The notes beneath the pieces were generated by a model. That model was not told where the DNA came from and did not search any database. It was given only the letters and a program-made list of their open reading frames with translations. Source: Aedes albopictus (lineage: Eukaryota; Arthropoda; Insecta; Diptera; Culicidae). Taken from it: a DNA stretch of 64,000 bases. Made by a program: the position numbers and the translations under genes. The DNA lies in contig NC_085137.1 in NCBI RefSeq assembly GCF_035046485.1, positions 11,982,252 to 12,046,251 of the forward strand. Reading direction: 5' to 3'. Shown piece after piece: positions 1 to 10,405 of the stretch (position 1 is the stretch's first letter; every line of letters starts with the position of its first letter).

Positions 1-324
1 TTTCTGGAGAAACCTCAGGAGGAATGCCTGGAAAGTTCTGGACAAATTCCTGCAAGAAGTTCTGGATTAATCTGTAGGAAATTTTATGGAAATTCCTTGG
101 AACTATCCCTGGAAGAATTCTTGAATGAATTCCTGAAGGAATCTCGAGAGAAGTTCTGGAAGCAGTTAATGGAGGAATTTCTAAAGAATTTCCAAGAGAA
201 ATTTCTGAAGAAACTCCAAGAGAAATTTCTGAAGAAAATCCAAGAGAAATTTCTAGAGGAAATCCCAGAGGAATTTTTGGAGGAATTCCAGGAAGAATTC
301 AATTCCTGGAGGACTTTCTGAAGG
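1..324. repeat. Degenerate GAATTC-type minisatellite tract
   Basis: The tract is made of imperfect 12-15 bp units around GGAATTCCTGGAGGA, so every frame gives low-complexity Glu/Phe/Lys or Asn/Ser/Phe peptides. These ORFs are by-products of the repeat and not genes. The same repeat continues at 3523 after the retroposed unit at 343-3504, so that unit landed inside the tract. Confidence 0.8.
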
Positions 325-344
325 AATTCTTGGGGTAATACTCA

Positions 345-3060
345 TTTTTCTTTGTGTTTTCGTTCGTATTTGAGTGGAACGCTGATGGAAGAGTGAACGG
401 TCGTCGGTCGTCAGTGACAAGCAGGGCGCGGAGGCTGAAACATGCCGCAGTTCGTCTTTACCGCGTTTTTGCATTTTTCTTTGTGTTTTCGTTCGTATTT
501 GAGTGGAACGCTGATGGAAGAGTGAAGGTCGTCGGTCGTCAGTGACAAGCAGGGCGCGGAGGCTGAAACATGCCGCATGTCGTCTTTACCGCGTTTTTGC
601 ATTTTCTTTGTGTTTTAGTTCGTACTTGGGTGGAACGCTGATGGAAGAGTGAACGGTCGACGGTCGTCAGTGACAAGCAGGGCGCGGAGGCTGAAACATG
701 CCGCATTTCGTCTTTACCGCGTTTTTGCATTTTCTTTGTGTTTTAGTTCGTACTTGGGTGGAACGCTGATGGAAGAGTGAACGGTCGTCGGTCGTCAGTG
801 ACAAGCAGGGCGCGGAGGCTGAAACATGCCGCATTTCGTCTTTACCGCGTTTTTGCATTTTCTTTGTGTTTTAGTTCGTACTTGGGTGGAACGCTGATAG
901 AAGAGTAAACGGTCGTCGGTCGTCAGTGACAAGCAGGGCGCGGAGGCTGAAACATGCCGCATTTCGTCTTTACCGCGTTTTTGCATTTTCTTTGTGTTTT
1001 AGTTCGTACTTGGGTGGAACGCTGATAGAAGAGTAAACGGTCGTCGGTCGTCAGTGACAAGCAGGGCGCGGAGGCTTAAACATGCCGCATTTCGTCTTTA
1101 CCGCGTTTTTGCATTTTTCTTGTGTTTTAGTTCGTATTTGAGTGGAACGCTGATGGAAGAGTGAAGGTCGTCGGTCGTCAGTGACAAGCAGGGCGCGGAG
1201 GCTGAAACATGCCGCATGTCGTCTTTACCGCGTTTTTGCATTTTCTTTGTGTTTTAGTTCGTACTTGGGTGGAACGCTGATGAAAGAGTGAAAGGTCGAC
1301 GGTCGTCAGTGACAAGCAGGGCGCGGAGGCTGAAACATGCCGCATTTCGTCTTTACCGCGTTTTTGCATTTTCTTTGTGTTTTAGTTCGTACTTGGGTGG
1401 AACGCTGATGGAAGAGTGAAGGTCGTCGGTCGTCAGTGACAAGCAGGGCGCGGAGGCTGAAACATGCCGCATGTCGTCTTTACCGCGTTTTTGCATTTTC
1501 TTTGTGTTTTAGTTCGTACTTGGGTGGAACGCTGATGAAAGAGTGAAAGGTCGACGGTCGTCAGTGACAAGCAGGGCGCGGAGGCTGAAACATGCCGCAT
1601 TTCGTCTTTACCGCGTTTTTGCATTTTTCTTTGTGTTTTCGTTCGTATTTGAGTGGAACGCTGATGGAAGAGTGAACGGTCGTCGGTCGTCAGTGACAAG
1701 CAGGGCGCGGAGGCTGAAACATGCCGCATTTCGTCTTAACCGCGTTTTTGCATTTTCTTTGTGTTTTAGTTCGTACTTGGGTGGAACGCTGATGAAAGAG
1801 TGAAAGGTCGACGGTCGTCAGTGACAAGCAGGGCGCGGAGGCTGAAACATGCCGCATTTCGTCTTTACCGCGTTTTTGCATTTTCTTTGTGTTTTAGTTC
1901 GTACTTGGGTGGAACGCTGATGGAAGAGTGAACGGTCGTCGGTCGTCAGTGACAAGCAGGGCGCGGAGGCTGAAACATGCCGCATTTCGTCTTTACCGCG
2001 TTTTTGCATTTTTCTTGTGTTTTAGTTCGTATTTGAGTGGAACGCTGATGGAAGAGTGAAGGTCGTCGGTCGTCAGTGACAAGCAGGGCGCGGAGGCTGA
2101 AACATGCCGCATGTCGTCTTTACCGCGTTTTTGCATTTTCTTTGTGTTTTAGTTCGTATTTGAGTGGAACGCTGATGGAAGAGTGAAGGTCGTCGGTCGT
2201 CAGTGACAAGCAGGGCGCGGAGGCTGAAACATGCCGCATGTCGTCTTTACCGCGTTTTTGCATTTTCTTTGTGTTTTAGTTCGTACTTGGGTGGAACGCT
2301 GATGAAAGAGTGAAAGGTCGACGGTCGTCAGTGACAAGCAGGGCGCGGAGGCTGAAACATGCCGCATTTCGTCTTTACCGCGTTTTTGCATTTTTCTTTG
2401 TGTTTTCGTTCGTATTTGAGTGGAACGCTGATGGAAGAGTGAACGGTCGTCGGTCGTCAGTGACAAGCAGGGCGCGGAGGCTGAAACATGCCGCATTTCG
2501 TCTTAACCGCGTTTTTGCATTTTCTTTGTGTTTTAGTTCGTATTTGGGTGGAACGCTGATGGAAGAGTGAACGGTCGTCGGTCGTCAGTGACAAGCAGGG
2601 CGCGGAGGCTGAAACATGCCGCATTTCGTCTTTACCGCGTTTTTGCATTTTCTTTGTGTTTTAGTTCGTACTTGGGTGGAACGCTGATGGAAGAGTGAAC
2701 GGTCGTCGGTCGTCAGTGACAAGCAGGGCGCGGAGGCTGAAACATGCCGCATGTCGTCTTTACCGCGTTTTTGCATTTTCTTTGTGTTTTAGTTCGTACT
2801 TGGGTGGAACGCTGATGAAAGAGTGAAAGGTCGACGGTCGTCAGTGACAAGCAGGGCGCGTAGGCTGAAACTTGCCGCATTTCGTCTTTACCGCGTTTTT
2901 GCATTTTTCTTGTGTTTTAGTTCGTACTTGGGTGGAACGCTGATGAAAGAGTGAAAGGTCGACGGTCGTCAGTGACAAGCAGGGCGCGGAGGCTGAAACT
3001 TGCCGCATTTCGTCGTTCCCGCGTTTTCGTATTTTTCCTTGTGTTTTTTGTTCACACTTT
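345..3060 (+). repeat. 128-bp tandem array, 21 units
   Basis: The landmark GCAGGGCGCG recurs 21 times between about 421 and 2977, spaced 127-128 bp. Units differ by a few substitutions and by single-base length changes in the run before TTGTGTTTT. The period is not a multiple of three, so the many 63-residue minus-strand ORFs (each spanning 1.5 units) are not a repeat protein. Each unit contains GTCGTCAGTGACAAG, in which TCAGTG fits the arthropod initiator consensus, so the units could act as promoter modules; that is inference only. Confidence 0.9.
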
Positions 3061-3467
3061 GTGTAAACGATCGACGATGGCTCGGTGGCAAGAGACCACT
3101 TTGCCCGCATCGTGGTGCTCGTGTCCGTCGTTATTCCGAGTTCGGAAATGCTGAGACCAAAGCCAAACATAGAAAACCAGCTGGTCAGGATTACCCGGTG
3201 AGTTCGTTCCTTATTATTACTTTTATATTTGAGCATGACATATATGGGGATTTCGGAGGGGTAGCCTAAGGAAGTTAAATGAACTGGTTTCCGGGCAAAT
3301 GTTCGTGGGGTGGCCAGACTTTGTCACGAGATAACAATTATCATGTTGTTTTCCGAAGGTCTCCAGTGAATTTAGCTTACCCTGCTACAACAAACCATCA
3401 GGTAGATCATTCCGTTTCGGTATGACTCTGCAGCCATAGGTAATCCTTGCGCTGATGGTGGGTACAC

Positions 3468-3468
<1 letters not shown>

Positions 3469-3504
<36 letters not shown>
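3469..3504 (+). repeat. (ATC)12 microsatellite tail
   Basis: Twelve perfect ATC units directly precede the right target-site duplication at 3505. The position fits a retroposon 3' tail better than an independent microsatellite. Confidence 0.9.
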
Positions 3505-3505
<1 letters not shown>

Positions 3506-3522
3506 ATTCTTGGGGTAATACT

Positions 3523-5260
3523 TAAGTAACCTCTTGAGGACTTCCTGGAGGCATCCTTAGAGGAATTTCTAGAGAATTACTTGGAAGAATTCCTGGGGGA
3601 ATTCTTGCAAAAAAAAACTGGAGGAATCCCTGAAACAATTTCTGGGAGAACCTCAGGAGGAATTCATGGACAAATCTCTATAGGAAATCTTGAGGAAAAT
3701 CCGTGGAACTATTCATGGAAGATCTGCAGGAGGAATCCCTAAATGAATATCTTGAGAATCCCTGAATGAATTCCTGGAAGAATCTCTAGAGGAATTCTGG
3801 AAGGAATCCATGGAGAAATTTCTGAAGGAATTCAAGGAGAATTTTTTAGATGAATTCAGAAAGGAATTTCTGGTGGAGTTCCAGGAAGATTTTCTGGAGG
3901 AATTACTGCAGGAATCATCGGTGGAATTCTTGGAGGGATCCATGAAATAAATCCTGGAGGAATGTGTAGAGGAAACCTTAGAGAAGAAATTCCTGGAAGA
4001 ATTTTCGGAGGAATTCATGGAAGAATTCCTGGATCCAAACTTGAATAAATTCCTGGAGTAATTCCTGAGGAAATACCTGGGGTAATACCTGGAGAAATTC
4101 TTGGTAGAACTCTTGCAGAAGTCTCTGGAGAAATGCCTGAATGAAATCCTAGAGGCATGCCAGGAGGAATACCTGGAATAATTCTCGAAAAAAAACCGGG
4201 AGGAATTTCCGAAGGAGTTCCTGGAGGAATCTCAAGATTCATTCCTGATGAAATACAAAGTTCGATTTCTGAGGGAATTCCAGGAGGATTTTCTGAAGAA
4301 TTCTCAGGGGAAATACTGAAGAAACCGCTGAAATTCCTGAGGAAATCCTGAAATCCTGGATTAATTCCTGCGGGAGTTTCTGATGGAATCCCAATAAGAG
4401 TTCTTCTAGAAATGTTTAAAATAGTCTCGGAATTCGTTTTTGTAAGAATAACAGAAGAAATTTCCGGTGAATCCCTGGAGGAACTCTTGAAGTAATTTCT
4501 GAAGAAACCCGATGAGGAATCCCGGAAGCAAGCCCCACTCTTTATGGAATCTCAGGAGAGCTTTCTTAGCGAATACCTGGAAGATTTTTTGTAGGAATAT
4601 TCCTGAATAAAAAAATGAAGAAATCAATGTCTGCAGTAATTGTTGAAGGAATACTAGGATCCCTAGTGGAGCGGACCTGGTTTGATGGTTAGAACACTTG
4701 ACTATCACGCCGAGGGATCGGATCCCACTCCCGACAAACTCGCAAAATGTGACTTCTTCCTTCGGAAGGGAAATAAAGCGTGGGCCCCGAGATGAACTAG
4801 CCTAGGGCTAAAAATCTCGTTAATACACATAAAAAAACTAGGATCCCTAAAGGTTTTTGTACAAATTTTTCAAGCAATTCTTGGAGTGTTTTTTTTAAGA
4901 ATCTCTAAGTAAAATTTTCTAAAAGAATTTCTGGAATACATTCCTGCAGAAATACTTCGAATCATTCCAGATGTAATTATTGGAGCAATCTCTAGTGGAA
5001 TTTTGGAAGGCATATATGGAGATATCCCTGTGGAAATCTCTGAATACCTGCAGAAATACCTTATAGGATCTCGGGAGAAATTCCTGAAGGAAACTTCGAA
5101 AAAAGCACTGGAACAATTACTGGAGGAACCTCTATAGATATCCCAGGACAAATCCCCGAAAAAATGTGTGGTGGAATCCCTAGTTGAATTCTTGATTGAA
5201 TTTCTGGATGAAGCCAAGATGGAATCACTGAATTAAGCTAAGAAAAAAAAATCTTGGAGG
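3523..5260. repeat. GAATTC-type degenerate minisatellite tract with a SINE inside
   Basis: This is the same GGAATTCCTGGAGGA-like repeat as at 1-324, heavily diverged. It is interrupted by a SINE at 4666-4836. Short ORFs here are repeat by-products. Confidence 0.75.
4666..4836 (+). mobile_element. tRNA-derived SINE, Aedes type
   Basis: The head GGAGCGGACCTGGTTTGATGG is followed by TGGTTAGAACACTTG (box A-like) and GGATCGGATCCCACTC (box B-like, decayed). A body follows with CTTCCTTCGGAAGGG and GAGATGAACTAGCC, then a short A-rich tail. A 13-bp target duplication, ACTAGGATCCCTA, flanks it at 4653-4665 and 4837-4849. The layout is that of a pol III SINE mobilised by a LINE. Membership in a named Aedes family was judged from memory of the body motif. 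Confidence 0.85.
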
Positions 5261-5559
5261 AATTGTTCGTACTCATATAGTTTACAAAACTATGAACAAA
5301 TCTGAACAGTCATTTTGATTACTCAAAACTACAATACTAATTTGCATATTCACTTACCGGGCGCCCATCCCGCTTAAAATTCATCTCAAGTCAGGCCCCC
5401 CCTGGGCCCCCTCCAGGAAAAAATCCTAGTTACGCCAATGCTAACTGGGCTAATAGCTTAGTGCATCGAACGAAAGTTGACTGTATATAGATAGTTTTCC
5501 TTCGCAAAGGTACATATAATGTAAGTTATTGCTAGCAATATTGTGTACAAAAAACAGGC
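5241..5559. other. No gene seen
   Basis: AT-rich, non-repetitive sequence with no ORF or splice-site pattern that I can support. It lies in the presumed ush intron. Confidence 0.5.
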
Positions 5560-5800
5560 AAGACGACATTTCACGACGAACAGCACAATATATTTAGTTA
5601 TATTTTGCTACTCTATGTCTCTATTCTCTACTCTATGCCTTCCTACCTTAGATTCGCTCGGACTGGATCCTAGGGTAAAGTACCCGAAGCGGGAACAGCC
5701 CAGGGAGTCGAGGAAATTTTCCTGACCGGAATGGGAATCGAACCCGCCGTCTCCGGATTGGCGATCCATAGCGTTAACCACTAGGCTAACTATAGGATCC
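5560..5800 (-). mobile_element. tRNA-derived SINE, minus strand
   Basis: Read on the minus strand from about 5800, TAGCCTAGTGGTTAACGC matches a pol III box A region. About 40 bases on, GGCGGGTTCGATTCCC matches box B. A non-tRNA body follows, with the CCTCGACTCCCTGGGCTG segment. Target duplications were not resolved, so the left limit is approximate. Confidence 0.7.
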
Positions 5801-5809
5801 AATATTCTC

Positions 5810-6239
5810 TAGTCCGTTTTGAAAATACTCATGATTTTCCTAGAACACTTCTTTGATGCTTCCAGAAAATGTTGAACATCTTATTTAAAATGAGCAAGGG
5901 AAAACAGTTTCAGAATTTTAATTTATTATTTTCTGATACACAGGAAAATAACAAGCGCAATTAAGTTACTTCTACGCTGCCGTAATTCTACAAAACAACG
6001 TAAGCGACATTGCCAATTTTGACACATTTTTGATTATACATCATCAAACTCTTGCTTATTGTCTAAGTTTTCTTTGATAGGTGCTAGATTATGGCTAGAT
6101 CTTGCATTCTAATAGAGCAGGTATACGGCAGTGTTGTTACTTCACCAGCTTTATCCTGAAATACGGCGAAAATTTAAATCACTGGCACTGATTTACACTT
6201 CTGGGAAAATTTTCCATTTTCTGAAAATACATGCTGGGC
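5810..6239. other. No gene seen
   Basis: AT-rich sequence without convincing coding potential or element ends, probably intronic to ush. Confidence 0.4.
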
Positions 6240-8720
6240 TTAAGAAATACAACAGTGAATCTCCAGGAATTCCTTCAATAATTTGTCCGAGAATTCTTTC
6301 GTAAATTCCCCAAGTTACTTCAGAAATTCAAATAAAGTTATGCAGAAAACCCTTCAAGAAATTCTATAAGGATTTCTTCAAAGAATCATACCGGAATTCT
6401 TTCAAGGATTTCTTCGTGAATTTTACCATGACTCTCTTCAAAGATTCGCTTAGAAATATCACCAAGGATTCTTGCAGATTTCCTTCACGAAAGCTTTGGG
6501 AAATTTCTCCAACGATTTCATCAAGTATTCCGTGGGTGTAAACAGTTCCTACGTGTGCACATACCCAAGAAATTGAAGATTTATTGGAGAAATACTTGAA
6601 TTCTTGAAAGGATTATTGGAAAAATGCCTTGAGCATTGTCTTGGGGGGTTTTTTGAAACCTATTGAACTCAGGGTTGGCCTCAAATCCTTCCCAACCAAT
6701 ATGGCCGAGTTTCAGGCAATTTGGCTACCAAAAACCCCCCATGACGAAGAGAACAAACCTGCCGATAATACCCAATGTCACCCTAATTCCCGAAAGATTT
6801 TTTTGTTTAAAATTATTGGTAAAATTGCTGGTAAAATCATAAATGACATTGCTATTGGAATACTTGGAGAATTGCTCAATAAAATCATTTTAGAGAATAC
6901 TTGAATAAATTCTGAACGAGTCTTTGAAGAAACCACAAGAGGATTAATTAGATGAACCACTAAAAAAAATCATTGGAAATAATCCTGAAAACATTTTTGA
7001 AGGAATTCCTTTGCAATTTCGATTAAGACCTTGGTAGAATTCATAAAGCAATTCCTGAAAAAATCCCAAAAGGAATCCTCGGAAGAATCCTTGGAGGAAT
7101 CATGAATTTAATTTAACAAGGAAAGCTTGGAAAAAAGATTGATGAAACCTTCGGATAATTGATTGATTAAACAGAAACTTTGGATAATTTTCATAAAATT
7201 TTTGGAAGAAATACTAAAGGCAAAACTGGATTCGTTTCCTCATTTTTTTGGTTTTTGATTTTGATGATTAAATAACGAAGCAATATGTTCAAGGTTATCA
7301 TACACATTTAAAGGAAGGCTCTAGGTATCGCCTGATTTTTTTCCTAATCGAAAATATTTTTTCCTTTTTTCACAAAAACATTTTTAAAGAAAATTTTGAA
7401 AAAAAAAATGTTTTTTGAAAAACCGAAAAACATTTTCCACGACGAAAAAAATCGGTGACGTAATCGACTTGTTTTCGAAAAGGATGAATTTGAGATCGTA
7501 AGATTACCAACAGCACGGTGACCCCATCAGGAATCCTCGCAATAGGAATATTTTGAACAGTTGCTAGAGGAATTCTAGCAAAAATTACAGAAGGAAGCTT
7601 TTTGGAAACTCCTAGAGTAGAAAGATTTTGAAGAATTCAACGAGGAATTCGAGAAAATAATTACGAAAAAAAATCCTACAGATTTTCTTAGCGCTACTTT
7701 TGGAGGAATCCTTGGAGGAATTCTTGAATTATTATCCAATGGATTTCTTGGCAATTTTCTGGAGAAATTCCAGGATGAATCTTTTAGTAAAACCTCTGAA
7801 AAACTCATTAAATTGATTGATTGATTTGTCTTTATATTAAAGAGACTTTCAGCCCTTGGCTGGTTCGTCTCTACCTCATCAAAGAATTCATTTAGAAATT
7901 TTTCGAAGAAATTGCTGCAGTAATCTTTGAAGCAATCCTCTGAAGATTTTCTGATGGAACTGTTTTGAAAAATCCTTTAAGATATCTGTAAAAGAACGCC
8001 AAAATGAATGATGAATGCTTGAGGAAATGCCAAGCCTCATCCTTGGAAAAAATCTCTGAAAATGTTATGAAAGGAAATCCTTGAAAAAATCTTTGGAGAA
8101 ACATTAACTCCCGTGAGAAAAAACATTGACCCTCAAGTGATCGCGCTGTTTTATTTTATATAACACGTTAAAAAAAGTCTCGCTTTTTGTACTGATGTAC
8201 TTGCGATGGTGACTAACCGCGCGAGTTACGGAAGGTTAAATAAATATTTGGTGGAGGATCTCCTAAATGAAACTATGGAGGATTTTTCGATTTTTTTTTA
8301 GAAGGACTGTTCTTTCTCTGGCGGAATTCCGATGTAGTTTCTTAGTTCCGAAGGAATCATTGGAGATTGTTTTTTGTAATTCTTTCTGGAGTTCATTTAG
8401 AATTCTTTGAATGATCTTCTAGATGAATCCTCAGAGATAACATTGATAGAATCCATGGTGGACTTCCTGAGCAAATATTTCGAGAAATACTTGATGAAGC
8501 CTTTGTAAGAATCTTTCAAATACATTTTCGGTGACAACACTGAAAAACTCCTGAAGAAGTGCTTAGAGAAATATGAAATAACATTCTTGCAATCTACTTA
8601 AAAGATTATTGATGGCAAATTATTCTTCAAGACAGATTTCCTAAATAAAACGGTAAAACAATCCTTGAAGGCCTTCCTAAAGGATTACTTGGTGGAATTC
8701 CAAAATAAATTGTTAAGGAT
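6240..8720. repeat. Old, strongly decayed GAATTC-type repeat tract
   Basis: GAATTCTT, AAATTCC and GGAATCC motifs recur at irregular 12-40 bp spacing on both strands across this stretch. It is interrupted by AT-rich sequence (7150-7560), by a SINE tail near 7811 and by a non-repeat segment near 8110-8240. Decay makes the limits arbitrary. The ORFs (for example 6629-6904 and 7575-7808) show no domain. Confidence 0.55.
7811..7875 (-). mobile_element. SINE 3' end fragment
   Basis: The minus strand reads AGACGAACCAGCCAAGGGC, then CTGAAAGTCTCTTTAAT, then a tail of ATCA-like units. It resembles the 3' body of the SINE at 4666 (GATGAACTAGCCTAGGGC). The tRNA-like head is absent, so this is a 5'-truncated copy. 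Confidence 0.55.
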
Positions 8721-10405
8721 TTATTCAACACATTCCAAGCTACGCCACTGATTACACTCTGCATAGAACATTTATTCACCCACATACTATACACTTATTG
8801 GACTAAAAATACTACATATTAATATTGGAGTATAGTCTATAGATGGCAGTTGATCCTAGCGAGTCGGTGGCAATACAGAGAATGAGGATTCTTGGTGATC
8901 ACTAGAAGTTTAAACCAGGAGCACCTATGTGATTTAGTTACTGCACGTGTCAATTATAGTCACGCATCTATCTCACACATTCTGCAGCCCTTTCACTGTC
9001 TGAACTCTGAATAGAGTAGCTTCTTAGCCCTTGATGCTTTCCAAGCGTAAAAAAGAGTCAGAAGAAAAACCAGAGTTGAGCCATCTAGTGAACCAAAGAT
9101 TTTTATCTTCAAAGTTTGAGGCAACAATTAATGAGTGTAATGACGTACAATACTTCAAAATATTGTCCAAAAATCTTCTAAAAAATCAAGAAATCTGTTG
9201 ATAAATTCCGACAGGAAATGGTCAAGAAATGCAAAAGAAAATAGTCTAAAAATATATCAAACGTCGTTTCCTAGTCCCCATATCTATCATCATAAATCAG
9301 AACACCCCGCAGGAAGGTAAACTGCAAAAGAATGTCACCATCTCTCCCGAGGCTTACAGGTCAGTTCCCAATAAATGCCCGCAGCAGATTATGTTGTTCT
9401 TTATGTGTCCAATCATAAGCATAAATTCTTGAACTCGGTGTTTTACACGCCGGCTTCGAGGGAGAGAGAATGAAAACATCTCCACCATATCCAGTATTGT
9501 GCCCATGTGTTGTGTAGCTGCAGCAGCAGCAGCAGCAGCACACATTTCGTGACAAAGAATCCGTTCGAATCAATCTTTGGCAGAAGTGGACGGACACCGC
9601 ATTTCCCTAGAAACTGATTGGATTCTTTGGACTTCTCTCTTCGGGTCCTACCACACGTGCTCCAGCGCGCACCGTCGTCGTGCGGCGGCAGCATGCAGCA
9701 TGATGAACCGACAGGACAGGAAGAAAAGAAACATGCAGCATGATGCTGCAGCGCGCGAAATGGTCAATTTTTAATCAACCAAGAATCGGCTGCATTCCGA
9801 GTGAAGAAGAGTACCTAGAGGTACACGCGCGCAGGGTTAGCAAGCAGCAGCATTCTTCCTTCGGAGGAGGAAATGGCAAAAACGTTTCGCCGTGATTTGT
9901 TGCTTAAATTGATGAAGACCATGTCTCCCTTTCTGCAACCAGCCGCGCCGCCGCGCCGTTTGTTACTACAAGATTGAGAATGCTTCCAGCGGAATGCACA
10001 AACTGTGATGAATGATTCAATTTACATTCAACGGCTGCTGCTAGGGGTGTAAGGAAGGAGTTCTTTATACACGAAGGAATAGATTGGTACTTCCCCTCTC
10101 CGGATTCTGGAGTCATTAATGAAAATCCATTCCAGTGCTCCATAAATCATTTTTGTACTCTTTTTTCGGCGTTATTGATTACTAATGTCTGATTCTATTT
10201 GCCTTTCTCGTACAACAATGTTTTACCTAAAGTCTATCGCTTTACCCTTAAAAATGCGGTACTGGAATTTAAAAGGTTTAAATACTCACTGTACGTACTG
10301 CGTACTCATGTTTGGCCATCTCATACCATGCCATACTATACGAGAAAGACATTGTCACTGCTAGTTGAATTAATCTAACTTTTCTTGTTTCCGTTTTTCC
10401 CCCAG
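8721..10405 (+). other. Probable ush intron, no element recognised
   Basis: Mostly unique sequence leading to the splice acceptor TTTTTCCCCCAG at 10394-10405. A short CAG run lies at about 9519-9541 and yields poly-Ala/Cys ORFs of no meaning. GC content rises from about 9400 towards the exon. Any regulatory elements would need cross-species comparison. Confidence 0.5.

Larger units (their letters stand above)
343..3504 (+). mobile_element. Retroposed LINE-derived unit with a tandem 128-bp monomer array
   Basis: An 18-bp direct repeat, AATTCTTGGGGTAATACT, lies at 325-342 and again at 3505-3522, and the unit ends in twelve ATC triplets. A long target-site duplication plus a simple-repeat tail is the signature of LINE-type retroposition, with the 5' end on the left. 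From about 343 to 3060 the unit is a tandem array of 21 monomers. From about 3060 to 3468 it is unique sequence that resembles a short leader joined to a LINE 3' UTR. No reverse transcriptase is present. My reading is an internally deleted LINE whose 5' UTR monomers remain; a SINE-like element built from monomers is an alternative. The LINE family is not recognised. Confidence 0.75.

Noticed and set aside
343..3060. CRISPR-like array
   Set aside because: The units are contiguous 128-bp tandem repeats without spacers, in a eukaryotic genome, and lie within a retroposed unit.
411..3236. Series of 63- to 131-residue ORFs with MQKRGKDEMRHVSASAPC
   Set aside because: They arise from translating 1.5 copies of a 128-bp repeat whose length is not divisible by three; there is no start context or domain.
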